Shown here: positions 8,141 through 14,676 of the stretch, in pieces
How the letters are laid out: every line of letters starts with the position of its first letter
Position numbering within the stretch: the stretch's first letter is position 1
DNA from: a virus
Virus record (IMG/VR): IMGVR_UViG_3300032304_002675
Location: 1 to 42,218 of that record
DNA: 42,218 nt
Direction: 5' to 3' (one strand)
Position numbers and translations under genes: made by a program
Notes under the pieces: model-generated
The model's input: only the letters and a program-made list of their open reading frames with translations
The model's database searches: none
What the model was told of the DNA's origin: nothing

Positions 8141-9378
8141 ACCATCTGTATTCTTACAAATTTAGGTTGTATCCTACCAAACAACAAGAAGTTTTGCTAA
8201 ACAAACACTTCGGTTGTGGAAGGTTTGTATACAACCATTTTTTGGAAAAAAGAATACACGAATACAAGAACAACAAAAAGTCAATAAGCAGAAAAGACAA
8301 CGAAAAAGAACTGCCCGTCTTGAAGAAAGAAAACCCTTGGTTGAAAGAAGTAGGAAGTCAAAGTCTGCAATACGCTGTTGAGTGTCTACAAACTGCGTAT
8401 GACAACTTTTTCCGCAAAGTCAAACAAAAGAACAAAGGCAAAAAAGGATTCCCAAGATTCAAGCGTAGACATGACAAACAATCATTCCGAGTCAAGCAAA
8501 ACATCAAAATCAAAGACAAAAAGTTGATTTGTCCCAAGTTTTTGTCGGGCATCAACTTTGTACAAGATCGTGAATTTAATGGTGAAATTAAGTTTGCAAC
8601 AATTAGCAAGAACAAAGTTGGTCAATACTTTGTTTCAATCACTGTTCAAAAAGAAATACTACCGTTGAAAGAATCGTCAGAGGTTATTGCGTTTGACCTC
8701 AATGTTAAAAATATAGTTGACAGCAACGGCAACAAAATACAAAATCCAAGACCAATGAAACAGTACGAACAACGAATGAAACTTTTGAGCAAAGGTGCTA
8801 GTCGTTGCGAAAAAGGAAGTAATGGCAGAAAGAAAGCCAACCGAAGGTTGGCTAAATTACACTTGAAGATAACAAACAAGCGTGAAGATTTTCTACATAA
8901 GTTAACTCACCGTATAATCAACGAAAACCAAGTGATATGCGTTGAAGACTTGAGTGTAGACTCCATGCTTAAAAAGGTTAGTTATGAAAAAAGAGAAGAA
9001 ACAAGAAAACAAGAACGCAATAGGCATAAAGATATTGCTGATTGTGGGTTCCGCTCTTTTGTTGATAAACTGACCTACAAGGCAAAGTGGTATGGAAGAC
9101 AATTAATTAAAGTTGACCGATATTTTCCGTCTAGCCAACTTTGTAATAATTGCTGTTTTCAAAACAAAGAACTAAAACCTACCGATAGAGAGTGGTTTTG
9201 TTATAACTGCTTTGAGAGTGTTGACCGTGACCACAACGCCGCCTTGAATATACTTGATGAAGGATTAAAATACAGAACGGTAGGAACTACCGAGTTAGCC
9301 GCTTGTCCTGATGTAAGACCCGCTATTAGTGGGCTATTGGTTGGAGCGGAAACCCACCCGTCTTTAGCGGGTGGGTAG
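8137..9378 (+). CDS. tnpB: RNA-guided nuclease TnpB
   Basis: 413 residues from a TTG that overlaps the stop of the RHH gene. The N-terminus (YKFRLYPTKQQ...FGCGRFVYNHFL) is the standard TnpB wedge/REC start. RuvC motifs are intact: Asp187 in IAFDLNV, Glu270 in VICVEDLSV, and Asp363/Asp365 in DRDHNAALNIL. A zinc finger, CNNC...CYNC, lies at about 335-357. Length is normal for the family. TnpB cuts DNA next to a target-adjacent motif using an RNA from the element's right end; it helps retain the element. All expected catalytic residues are present, so it is probably active. Confidence 0.93.
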   Translation: MNHLYSYKFRLYPTKQQEVLLNKHFGCGRFVYNHFLEKRIHEYKNNKKSISRKDNEKELPVLKKENPWLKEVGSQSLQYAVECLQTAYDNFFRKVKQKNKGKKGFPRFKRRHDKQSFRVKQNIKIKDKKLICPKFLSGINFVQDREFNGEIKFATISKNKVGQYFVSITVQKEILPLKESSEVIAFDLNVKNIVDSNGNKIQNPRPMKQYEQRMKLLSKGASRCEKGSNGRKKANRRLAKLHLKITNKREDFLHKLTHRIINENQVICVEDLSVDSMLKKVSYEKREETRKQERNRHKDIADCGFRSFVDKLTYKAKWYGRQLIKVDRYFPSSQLCNNCCFQNKELKPTDREWFCYNCFESVDRDHNAALNILDEGLKYRTVGTTELAACPDVRPAISGLLVGAETHPSLAGG

Positions 9379-9383
9379 TTCAT
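9240..9383 (+). ncRNA. Predicted right-end guide RNA scaffold of TnpB
   Basis: In characterised elements the guide (omega) RNA comes from the 3' end of tnpB plus the right end, its guide starting just past the boundary. Here the scaffold would end at TTCAT (9383) and the guide would begin ACATTTTGTTTTCCTCC (9384 on). A strong hairpin, CCCACCCG-tctttag-CGGGTGGG, is at 9353-9375 and overlaps the end of tnpB. The 5' boundary given is approximate. Confidence 0.5.
9353..9375 (+). repeat. Right-end hairpin of the IS element
   Basis: A perfect 8-bp GC-rich stem, CCCACCCG with CGGGTGGG, around a 7-base loop. It lies eight bases before the predicted right boundary and includes the last codons of tnpB. 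This is a typical subterminal structure of IS605-family right ends. Confidence 0.75.
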
Positions 9384-9429
9384 ACATTTTGTTTTCCTCC
9401 TAAGTTCAAACTATTTAGAAGTTCAACGA

Positions 9430-9438
9430 TATATATTT
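9430..9438 (+). promoter_or_regulatory. TATATATTT box before 9441 gene
   Basis: The same TATATATTT string occurs ahead of several transcription units in this window and is reminiscent of the T4 late promoter core TATAAATA. Here it ends only two bases before the ATG, so if it is a promoter the message would be essentially leaderless or the true start would be later. No Shine-Dalgarno sequence is present. Confidence 0.4.
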
Positions 9439-9440
9439 CT

Positions 9441-9845
9441 ATGATAAGTTTTGCCAATTGGATGGAAATCGCAATCAATCAAGAGATGCCAGAGTTCAAG
9501 AACTCAAAATATGGTCAAAGAGGTTTGTCAAAGATTGTTCCTCAAGAAGACTCATTCAACATAATTCCGGTCAAAATTAGTTATGGAACTTATAACGTCT
9601 TTAAAAAACACATTAACCCGAGATTTAGTCTGGCGAATAGACTTCTTGATCGTAGAGGTTCAAGTGTAGATTGGGTGACCATAAAGGCTTCTAATGAAGA
9701 AATAGCCAATCTCAAAGAACTAGCCGACTATATTATTGGTGTCGCAGGAGAAACAGACGATCCTAGAAAACAAGCAGAAATAAGAACTGCTCATGGGGCA
9801 ATAAAGGATATCGAAAGCTCTATGGCCGGCACAAAAGGAGCATGA
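9441..9845 (+). CDS. Unknown protein with leader-like N-terminus
   Basis: 134 residues, not recognised. The N-terminus MISFANWMEIAINQE has the F-x-x-W-M and hydrophobic-x-x-E spacing of the capsid-targeting-like leaders seen elsewhere here, though the Glu is further in. The rest is soluble and mixed alpha/beta (FNIIPVKISYGTYNVFKKHI, then a helical C-terminus with ANLKELADYIIG). The stop overlaps the next gene by four bases (ATGA), so the following small membrane protein is co-translated. It begins just beyond the interrupted metallothionein-like gene and diverges from it. Confidence 0.6.
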   Translation: MISFANWMEIAINQEMPEFKNSKYGQRGLSKIVPQEDSFNIIPVKISYGTYNVFKKHINPRFSLANRLLDRRGSSVDWVTIKASNEEIANLKELADYIIGVAGETDDPRKQAEIRTAHGAIKDIESSMAGTKGA

Positions 9846-10036
9846 TGTTCAAAATGCTTGTTTTTCTTATTGCTTTAGAACCTGTGTTTTTGACTCTTCA
9901 ATTAGGCGCTATGTGTCTTTCAGCAGGAAAAATTTCTGAGTCTCTTCCTTTTTTGGCTTTGTCTTTGATGTCAATTAATTACTTAATTTCCGGAGCATCG
10001 GATACCATTTCCTACATAAAAAGTCGAATCAAATGA
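9842..10036 (+). CDS. Small membrane protein
   Basis: 64 residues with two likely transmembrane stretches (MLVFLIALEPVFLTLQLGAM and LPFLALSLMSINYLI) and a basic tail (SYIKSRIK). It overlaps the upstream gene by ATGA. Not recognised; a membrane-acting early protein or holin-like role are both possible without further support. Confidence 0.55.
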   Translation: MMFKMLVFLIALEPVFLTLQLGAMCLSAGKISESLPFLALSLMSINYLISGASDTISYIKSRIK

Positions 10037-10047
10037 TTTAGATTTTG

Positions 10048-10056
10048 TATATATTT
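10048..10056 (+). promoter_or_regulatory. TATATATTT box before the 10073-11887 operon
   Basis: TATATATTT lies 16 bases before the ATG at 10073, a sensible distance for a promoter -10/late-type element with a short leader. It is identical to the strings at 9430 and, on the other strand, 13583 and 14663. Confidence 0.45.
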
Positions 10057-10072
10057 GAACTAGATTATTCAA

Positions 10073-10165
10073 ATGGTTGACAGACAAAAATACATGCCTA
10101 ATTTTCTATTGATTTCATTATTTGTTTTTGCTATTCTTTTGTGTCTGCTTTCGGAGATTTTATGA
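10073..10165 (+). CDS. Thirty-residue single-span membrane peptide
   Basis: A short ORF: charged MVDRQKYMPN, then a single hydrophobic stretch (FLLISLFVFAILLCLLSEIL) to the stop. The TGA overlaps the ATG of the next gene in ATGA, which supports real translation as the first cistron of the operon that ends with the caspase-like and zinc-peptidase genes. Function unknown. Confidence 0.5.
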   Translation: MVDRQKYMPNFLLISLFVFAILLCLLSEIL

Positions 10166-10311
10166 GCGTTTCGGGTGTTAGAGTTATTCTTGAAAATGGC
10201 TCATCCGGCGTAATTGTGAGACGACTTAATGCAGAATCGTACGAGATATGGCTTGAAAGTGATGAAATAGTTATTTTGAGCCCGAAAGAATTTAAAGAGG
10301 TTGAAAAATGA
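10162..10311 (+). CDS. Small beta-rich protein of unknown function
   Basis: 49 residues, linked to both neighbours by ATGA overlaps. The sequence looks like a small beta barrel: VRVILENGSSGVIVRRL, YEIWLESDEIVIL, then a Lys/Glu tail. It could be a compact SH3-like or regulatory protein; no family is recognised. Confidence 0.5.
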   Translation: MSVSGVRVILENGSSGVIVRRLNAESYEIWLESDEIVILSPKEFKEVEK

Positions 10312-11255
10312 GAACTTTTATTTTATTTCTATTTATGTGCTCTTGCGCTTTGGCTCAAGATAAAACAGGAATAGCAGTCGATCCTTCTGCCCAAAACATT
10401 GCTGCTTTGTTCACAATGACCAATGAAAATGGAAGGACCAAAAATCTTGAACTTATGGAAGAGGTTTTCAAAGATGGTTCTTTGGGTTTTGAAGTGGAAA
10501 AGCACCATAATGTTTCTTCTGCTTATATTTACAAAAAAATGACCGAGCTTGCCACGAAGTTAGAGAGCGGAGCAACTCTTCTTCTTTACTTCAATAGTCA
10601 TGGTGGCGGTAGCGGAGACAGATTTGGCATGACGGCTCAAGGAGGAAGTTTTAAGTTTAGTAAAGGACTTGATGCGCTAAGTAAGTCCGGGAAACCGATA
10701 CGAAGATTAATATTTCTTGTTGACACGTGTCATGCTGAAGGAAGTATTCAAGACAGTCTAAAACAAGATGGAGAGCTTCTCAGAAATATAAAAACAGCCA
10801 CTCCAACTAATTTTCTTCCAGAACTTCCCTCTGTTTATTCGAGGAAAGAACTTCCTTTTGTATCGATATTTTTGAATTCTATTCCAGTGCAAGGTCAGCA
10901 ATATGATCTAGCAATAGATTATGGCGAGGATTCTGGAGTCTACGATGAGATACTAATCATTAGTTCGAGTAGTGTCGAAGATCTTTCTATCAGAGGCGCC
11001 TTTGCCTACAGATTCAATATCGCTCTTAAATCGGCGAAGAATAATAGAAATACTACCGTGGGTGAGTTTCTGAAAAAATTTGCAGAAAGTCATGGACCAT
11101 CGGGGCAGCAACCTCACTACAAATTGCTCCCTGACAAGTCCATGCTCGATGAACTTCTATTTGGTCCTTGGTTTGTTCAAACTATTCCCATCAGAGATCA
11201 TTCAGGAAAAGGTCAGAAAGCCGACCCCAACTTCATTCCTCTGCCGAAAAAATGA
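10308..11255 (+). CDS. Secreted caspase-like (clan CD, C14-type) protease
   Basis: 315 residues. The start MRTFILFLFMCSCALAQ is a Sec signal peptide with a likely cut after Ala-Leu-Ala. The mature part has the caspase/metacaspase fold marks: a strand LLLYFNSHGGG with His98, and the strand RLIFLVDTCHAEG with Cys141, giving the His/Cys dyad. A downstream strand, DEILIISSSSVEDLS, fits the strand that lines the substrate pocket. The C-terminus is unassigned. Family members cut after Asp, Arg or Lys. Export to periplasm or cell surface is predicted. It is flanked by two small genes upstream and a zinc-peptidase gene downstream, all coupled by ATGA overlaps, so the two peptidases probably act together or one processes the other (inference). 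Confidence 0.78.
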   Translation: MRTFILFLFMCSCALAQDKTGIAVDPSAQNIAALFTMTNENGRTKNLELMEEVFKDGSLGFEVEKHHNVSSAYIYKKMTELATKLESGATLLLYFNSHGGGSGDRFGMTAQGGSFKFSKGLDALSKSGKPIRRLIFLVDTCHAEGSIQDSLKQDGELLRNIKTATPTNFLPELPSVYSRKELPFVSIFLNSIPVQGQQYDLAIDYGEDSGVYDEILIISSSSVEDLSIRGAFAYRFNIALKSAKNNRNTTVGEFLKKFAESHGPSGQQPHYKLLPDKSMLDELLFGPWFVQTIPIRDHSGKGQKADPNFIPLPKK

Positions 11256-11887
11256 AAATTAAAAAGATAACAGACAATATTGCTGCTCTGGTTATTCCTG
11301 ATAATTACGAAAGAGCCATGCTTTTTTGTAGAGTCCAAGAGTTTTACGAGAGTCCGGGCTTGCAATTTAGAAATAAAAAATTTTGCATTTGGGACTATTT
11401 CCGTTGGTACTCAAAAAAAACAGGCTGCTTTTCATATCCTAAAGATTTTGTTGGATATAATTTACCTTTAATTGTAGCAAAAAAATGTTATGAAATAAAT
11501 GACGTTCAGACTCCTTATGATCAAACCATGAAAGACGTTATTGATAGTCTTTGGGAAAACGGCAAAAGAATGTATTTGATTGGCGTTGATTCATTGTCGA
11601 ACTCTGTTTTTGATCATGAACTCGCTCATGCATTCTACTACTGCGATCTGTCTTACAAGAACAAAATGGACAGTCTGACTAGGAAAATTTCTGCTACCTT
11701 TTTGAAGAGGTTTAAGAAGAATCTAAAAGAAATGGGATATTGCCCTTCTGTATTTAAAGATGAAGTGCAAGCATACATGTCGACAGAGTTAAATAAAAGA
11801 ATACTAAAAGGCATACCCAATAAACGAGAATTGCACAAGAAATATAAAGAGGTTTTTAAAAAATACAGAAAATCTTCAAAACTTTAG
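11252..11887 (+). CDS. Putative zinc metallopeptidase (HExxH)
   Basis: I chose the ATG at 11252 because it overlaps the caspase-like stop in ATGA; a longer frame from 11168 lies wholly inside the previous gene. The product has 211 residues. HELAH (His122, Glu123, His126) is a zinc-peptidase motif; a candidate third ligand is the Glu in KDEVQAYMSTEL about 50 residues later. The N-terminal half has KFCIWDYFRWYSKKTG and no recognised domain; the C-terminus is Lys-rich. No signal peptide is present, so it would be cytoplasmic unless packaged or released by lysis. It converges with the ArdC-like gene, their stops overlapping by four bases. Confidence 0.65.
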   Translation: MKIKKITDNIAALVIPDNYERAMLFCRVQEFYESPGLQFRNKKFCIWDYFRWYSKKTGCFSYPKDFVGYNLPLIVAKKCYEINDVQTPYDQTMKDVIDSLWENGKRMYLIGVDSLSNSVFDHELAHAFYYCDLSYKNKMDSLTRKISATFLKRFKKNLKEMGYCPSVFKDEVQAYMSTELNKRILKGIPNKRELHKKYKEVFKKYRKSSKL

Positions 11888-13581
11888 TTTTTTCGGTTTT
11901 TAATCCAATCCGGGGTCGGACTTACCCTGCCGCTTTTGTCTACCTTGGACTCAATAGCCTTGATCTTTTCTCTAACCGATTTTAGTTCCTTCATAGCGTC
12001 GTAGTAGCCCTTCTTGTTTATACCAATCACCATGCCCATGGGGTCTACTCTGCCTTGCATGCTCATAAGGAGCAGTCTCTCGTCACGTTTTAGGCGATCC
12101 AGCTCTGGATTCAGAGACTCGCCTAGTCTAATTTCATCTGACAAATCTAAAGCATCTCCATTGTTGACCATTTTTAAGATTAACGAATACGCCTCGGAAG
12201 GACTCATGCGTCTTAGACGATCATGATAAAGAGCATCTACTACAAATTTTCTTTTTCTGCCATCTACGGCTCCCATGATAGTTCCATCTTTCAACCAAGC
12301 AGAAAAAACTACTCTCTCTGGGTTCGTGTTTTCAGAAGCAACTTCTTCAGCCTCTTCTTTTTCTGGCTCCATTTTTGACTTTATCGCCATTATGATATCT
12401 TTCGAAGCTTGTTGAATGTGCTTTCTTCTTGCTCGGATGTCGTCGCCTTTGGCTCTCCAAAGCGCAAGATAATTACTTGTGTCTTTGGTTTCAAATCCAA
12501 AATGATTCAAGACTATAAACGCTGTTGTTTCCGCATCGATTTCTTTTTCTTGACTAGTTGTTTTTACGTCTTTATTCTTCCAGTGTAAAATTTCATGCGC
12601 AACTTCGTGAACAAGAGTGCTAAAAAGGTTTATTCCTTTAAATGTATCATTAAGAGCCACCTTGCCACCGGCAGAATAGCCTCCCGTTTCGTCTGATAGC
12701 TTTTCATAATTTATATTAATACTGTTGTCTTTTGCCCAAGAAGTCAATGCATTTACTAGATTGGTTACTTCTTCAAGTTCTTCATTGCTGTCCTTGCTCC
12801 AGTCTTTTCTTGTAACCGGCTCAAATGGAGTGGGATGACCTGGAATTGGAACTGTGCTTGTCACATCGTAAACTCGACCCGTAGTAAAAAACATTCTTTC
12901 TTGCTGTTCTTTTTCTCCTGTGGTCTGGTTAAGAACTTCTTTCTTGCTTTTTCTTGGCATAAGTATCACGATAAATTTTTTCCAATCTGACACCCTTCTG
13001 CCAAATTTTTGCTCCCAAGTTTTTGCACCGGCTACGTGTCTGGCTTGACCTTTTGATTGTATCCAAATCAAAATTTGATTGTGTAGGCTGTAGTTATAGA
13101 ATTTTGATGAAAAATCAAGAAAATTTCTTATGAAGTTTTGCTTTGCTGCTTCGTCTGTGGAATTGGCGACGCGCTCGATCATCTTTTCTATGCTGTCGAT
13201 AAGATTTTGAGTGGTTGGATCGTCTGTAAAAACCTTATTTAAGTCTGACTGCATCTTTTCAAGAGTCTCGTCGGCAGGAGTTGGCTCCGATTTTTTAAAT
13301 GGATCTTCAATTGCTACCGGGTCGGCGTCGTATCCACTCATATCGACACCAAGTGTTTTTAATTTTTCACGAAGGTCATCATTTACTCGAAGGGATGAAG
13401 TAGACCAAGTAGAAGTAGGTCTAAAGAAAGAAAATCCTAATTTCTTTAATTCTCCGGCTAATGGCGCGGTATTTCCGTATAAAACGAGAAAACTTTTGTT
13501 TGGATCCTTTGGGTTTGGATCTTTTCTAGTTCTTATAAGAGTTTCTTGTTCATTAAGAAAAAGCCAGTGTCGAAATTGCAT
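11884..13581 (-). CDS. ArdC/M78-like antirestriction candidate with capsid-targeting-like leader
   Basis: 565 residues. Residues 1-11 (MQFRHWLFLNE) match the shared leader, with L-N-E as a possible cleavage site. Residues about 28-78 resemble a small 'GNT...LKKLGFSF...STW' domain found in phage and mobile-element proteins. Residues about 155-260 follow the ArdC ssDNA-binding domain: FYNYSLHNQILIWIQ, then ARHVAGAKTWEQKFGRRV, and IVILMPR. Residues about 280-390 are an M78/IrrE-like zinc peptidase, with HEVAH (His325-His329) and a later DAETTAF acidic helix. ArdC proteins protect incoming DNA from restriction. The C-terminal 180 residues are extra. TATATATTT is one base before the ATG and no Shine-Dalgarno sequence is seen. 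Confidence 0.75.
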   Translation of the reverse strand: MQFRHWLFLNEQETLIRTRKDPNPKDPNKSFLVLYGNTAPLAGELKKLGFSFFRPTSTWSTSSLRVNDDLREKLKTLGVDMSGYDADPVAIEDPFKKSEPTPADETLEKMQSDLNKVFTDDPTTQNLIDSIEKMIERVANSTDEAAKQNFIRNFLDFSSKFYNYSLHNQILIWIQSKGQARHVAGAKTWEQKFGRRVSDWKKFIVILMPRKSKKEVLNQTTGEKEQQERMFFTTGRVYDVTSTVPIPGHPTPFEPVTRKDWSKDSNEELEEVTNLVNALTSWAKDNSININYEKLSDETGGYSAGGKVALNDTFKGINLFSTLVHEVAHEILHWKNKDVKTTSQEKEIDAETTAFIVLNHFGFETKDTSNYLALWRAKGDDIRARRKHIQQASKDIIMAIKSKMEPEKEEAEEVASENTNPERVVFSAWLKDGTIMGAVDGRKRKFVVDALYHDRLRRMSPSEAYSLILKMVNNGDALDLSDEIRLGESLNPELDRLKRDERLLLMSMQGRVDPMGMVIGINKKGYYDAMKELKSVREKIKAIESKVDKSGRVSPTPDWIKNRKN

Positions 13582-13582
13582 G

Positions 13583-13591
13583 AAATATATA
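13583..13591 (-). promoter_or_regulatory. TATATATTT box before the ArdC-like gene
   Basis: On the minus strand TATATATTTC directly abuts the ATG at 13581, nearly the same arrangement as TATATATTTCT-ATG at 9441. Either this is a late-type promoter giving a leaderless message or it is an A/T-rich translation signal. Confidence 0.4.
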
Positions 13592-13625
13592 TTGATTTTT
13601 TTTCAATAATTGCTAGATTATACAT

Positions 13626-14171
13626 ATGGAACAAACTACACAAGCGGAACAAAATACACAAGATTTGCCTCTTCTAGATCTGCCTAGAAAAGTAAAATTA
13701 GGTTATTCTATTTTTGGAAGGGCTGTTTTCGCCACAGAAGACATAAAAAACGGAGAATTAGTTGAACGTTGCCCAATGGAAATTCTTGCATTTAGAATGA
13801 ATTATCATAAAGATCCTGTGGTCTGGTCTCATATGTTTACGAGCACATGTCCTTGCGAAGAGTGCAAGAGACATGGAGGTCATATACTTATGGTCATGGG
13901 ATTTGCTCAGATGTATAATCATCAAGATGACCACTCAGCCGATATTAAATTTGATTTAAAAAATAAGATAGCAGATATAGTTGCTCGTCGAGATATTAAA
14001 AAGGGTGATGAGATATATCTAAATTATGGGCCAAAATACTTTAATAACAGAAAAAAAATCACTCTGAACGCGGATGGGTCTCCCTCTGAATCTGCTATGG
14101 TGGAAAGTGTAGAAGGCACTAAAGAAGTCACGTCTACATTTGATAGTTCAAAAGTATTCAAACCTCTCTAA
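13626..14171 (+). CDS. SET-domain protein (first of two)
   Basis: 181 residues. Residues about 20-140 match a SET domain: GRAVFATEDIKNGELVE (SAM-side loop), a Cys-rich insert CPCEECKRHGGH, the N-H-x-x motif as YNHQDDHSADIKFD, and the closing GDEIYLNYGPKYF. SET proteins methylate Lys using SAM, although phage and bacterial members can act on non-histone targets. There are no pre-SET or post-SET domains. The first 18 residues are Gln/Thr-rich (QTTQAEQNTQ), and the C-terminal tail is Ser/Val/Glu-rich. Diverges from the ArdC-like gene across 44 bases. A second SET gene closes the window. Confidence 0.8.
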   Translation: MEQTTQAEQNTQDLPLLDLPRKVKLGYSIFGRAVFATEDIKNGELVERCPMEILAFRMNYHKDPVVWSHMFTSTCPCEECKRHGGHILMVMGFAQMYNHQDDHSADIKFDLKNKIADIVARRDIKKGDEIYLNYGPKYFNNRKKITLNADGSPSESAMVESVEGTKEVTSTFDSSKVFKPL

Positions 14172-14206
14172 TCATTTTTTTGAGAGAAGTATTATGCAGG
14201 CGATTC

Positions 14207-14244
14207 CGCTGAAAAAACTTTCCAATATATATGCTTTTTCAGCG
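14207..14244 (+). repeat. Inverted repeat enclosing a TATATAT box
   Basis: CGCTGAAAAA (14207-14216) pairs with TTTTTCAGCG (14235-14244) around an 18-base loop that holds AATATATAT. It lies in the gap between the SET gene and the small membrane protein. It may act as terminator for the upstream gene, as operator/promoter for the downstream one, or both. Confidence 0.4.
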
Positions 14245-14264
14245 AACGCGTAGTAGATAATCTT

Positions 14265-14456
14265 ATGAATAGATTTCTTCTCGTTATGGCCAGAATAATA
14301 GACTATAGAATAGGAAGAAACGATCAAGATAAGCCTGATCTTCCTATTCTCACCATGGAAGAGGCACTAGTTGCTTTTTTCTTTAGACTAATTATTGTTT
14401 TAGTAAATTTTATAACTTGCGGATTTGTTATAGCAAGCATTATTAGACATTGGTAA
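14265..14456 (+). CDS. Small membrane protein
   Basis: 63 residues. A basic N-terminal part (MARIIDYRIGRND) is followed by one long transmembrane stretch (FFFRLIIVLVNFITCGFVIA) and a short IIRHW tail. The last 14 bases overlap the end of the opposing DUF4177-like gene. Function unknown. Confidence 0.5.
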   Translation: MNRFLLVMARIIDYRIGRNDQDKPDLPILTMEEALVAFFFRLIIVLVNFITCGFVIASIIRHW

Positions 14457-14640
14457 TTTCTTTTCTGAGAACACACAGACACGTAGGCGCTTGTGCATTC
14501 TCAGAGTAATTCGAGCCGCTAGAGGGCATACCTGTTTCTCTCAATGGCTCCCATCCTTCTTGGGTGAGTTTTTCGAGTTGTTTTAGAGCCGAGCCATTTT
14601 CGTCAAGAATAAAAACAAAATACTTATATTCGTATCTCAT
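14443..14640 (-). CDS. DUF4177-like small protein
   Basis: 65 residues. MRYEYKYFVFILDENG, then LKQLEKLTQEGWEPL matches the DUF4177 pattern (Y-E-Y-K-x-V ... L-N-x-L-G-x-E-G-W-E), and the ending CLCVLRKEI supplies the last strand. The family has no assigned activity. A TATATATTT string reading toward this gene ends about 22 bases before the ATG (14671-14663, minus strand). It converges with the small membrane protein on the + strand. Confidence 0.65.
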   Translation of the reverse strand: MRYEYKYFVFILDENGSALKQLEKLTQEGWEPLRETGMPSSGSNYSENAQAPTCLCVLRKEITNV

Positions 14641-14662
14641 GGTTTAAATTAGTGTGTATTGC

Positions 14663-14671
14663 AAATATATA
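14663..14671 (-). promoter_or_regulatory. TATATATTT box in a divergent gap
   Basis: In the 36-base gap between the DUF4177-like gene (minus) and the Gly-rich gene (plus) there is one TATATATTT on the minus strand. It is 22 bases before the minus-strand ATG, and its TATATA core is 5 bases before the + strand ATG at 14677. It may serve one or both genes. Confidence 0.4.
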
Positions 14672-14676
14672 CCATC

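Larger units (their letters stand above)
7784..9383 (+). mobile_element. IS605/IS1341-type element with ribbon-helix-helix gene and tnpB, no tnpA
   Basis: The boundaries are inferred from restoration of the interrupted Cys-rich gene: the left end begins after TTTAC (7779-7783) and the right end is ...GGGTGGGTAGTTCAT (9383). There are no terminal inverted repeats or target duplication, as expected for IS200/IS605 chemistry. Left-end stem-loops lie at 7793-7871 and a right-end hairpin at 9353-9375. It carries two coupled genes, a 49-residue RHH protein and TnpB. There is no Tyr HUH transposase (TnpA), so movement would need TnpA in trans. The exact ends could shift by a base or two. Confidence 0.75.
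7686..9387 (-). pseudogene. Metallothionein-like Cys-rich mini-gene interrupted by an IS element
   Basis: On the minus strand 7783-7686 encodes about 31 residues rich in Cys in C-x-C and C-x2-C spacing (KCNCPPC, CGKCTCKNCKCEGCSC), ending in TGA at 7688-7686. It has no start of its own. Across the mobile element, at 9387-9385, an ATG follows AGGAGG with an eight-base spacer. Joining 9384 to 7783 gives ATG TGT AAA TGT AAT TGT, that is M-C-K-C-N-C, in frame. The restored peptide is 33 residues with 12 Cys, the look of a small metal-binding (metallothionein-like) protein. The present copy codes only M-Y-E-L-P-T-R from its start codon. The metal role is inferred from composition. Confidence 0.72.

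Noticed and set aside
9201-9383. Minus-strand ORF over the element's right end
   Set aside because: Antisense to tnpB's zinc finger and end hairpin; no support as a gene.
11168-11251. Longer N-terminus for the zinc peptidase
   Set aside because: Lies inside the caspase-like gene; the ATGA overlap at 11252 is the better start.
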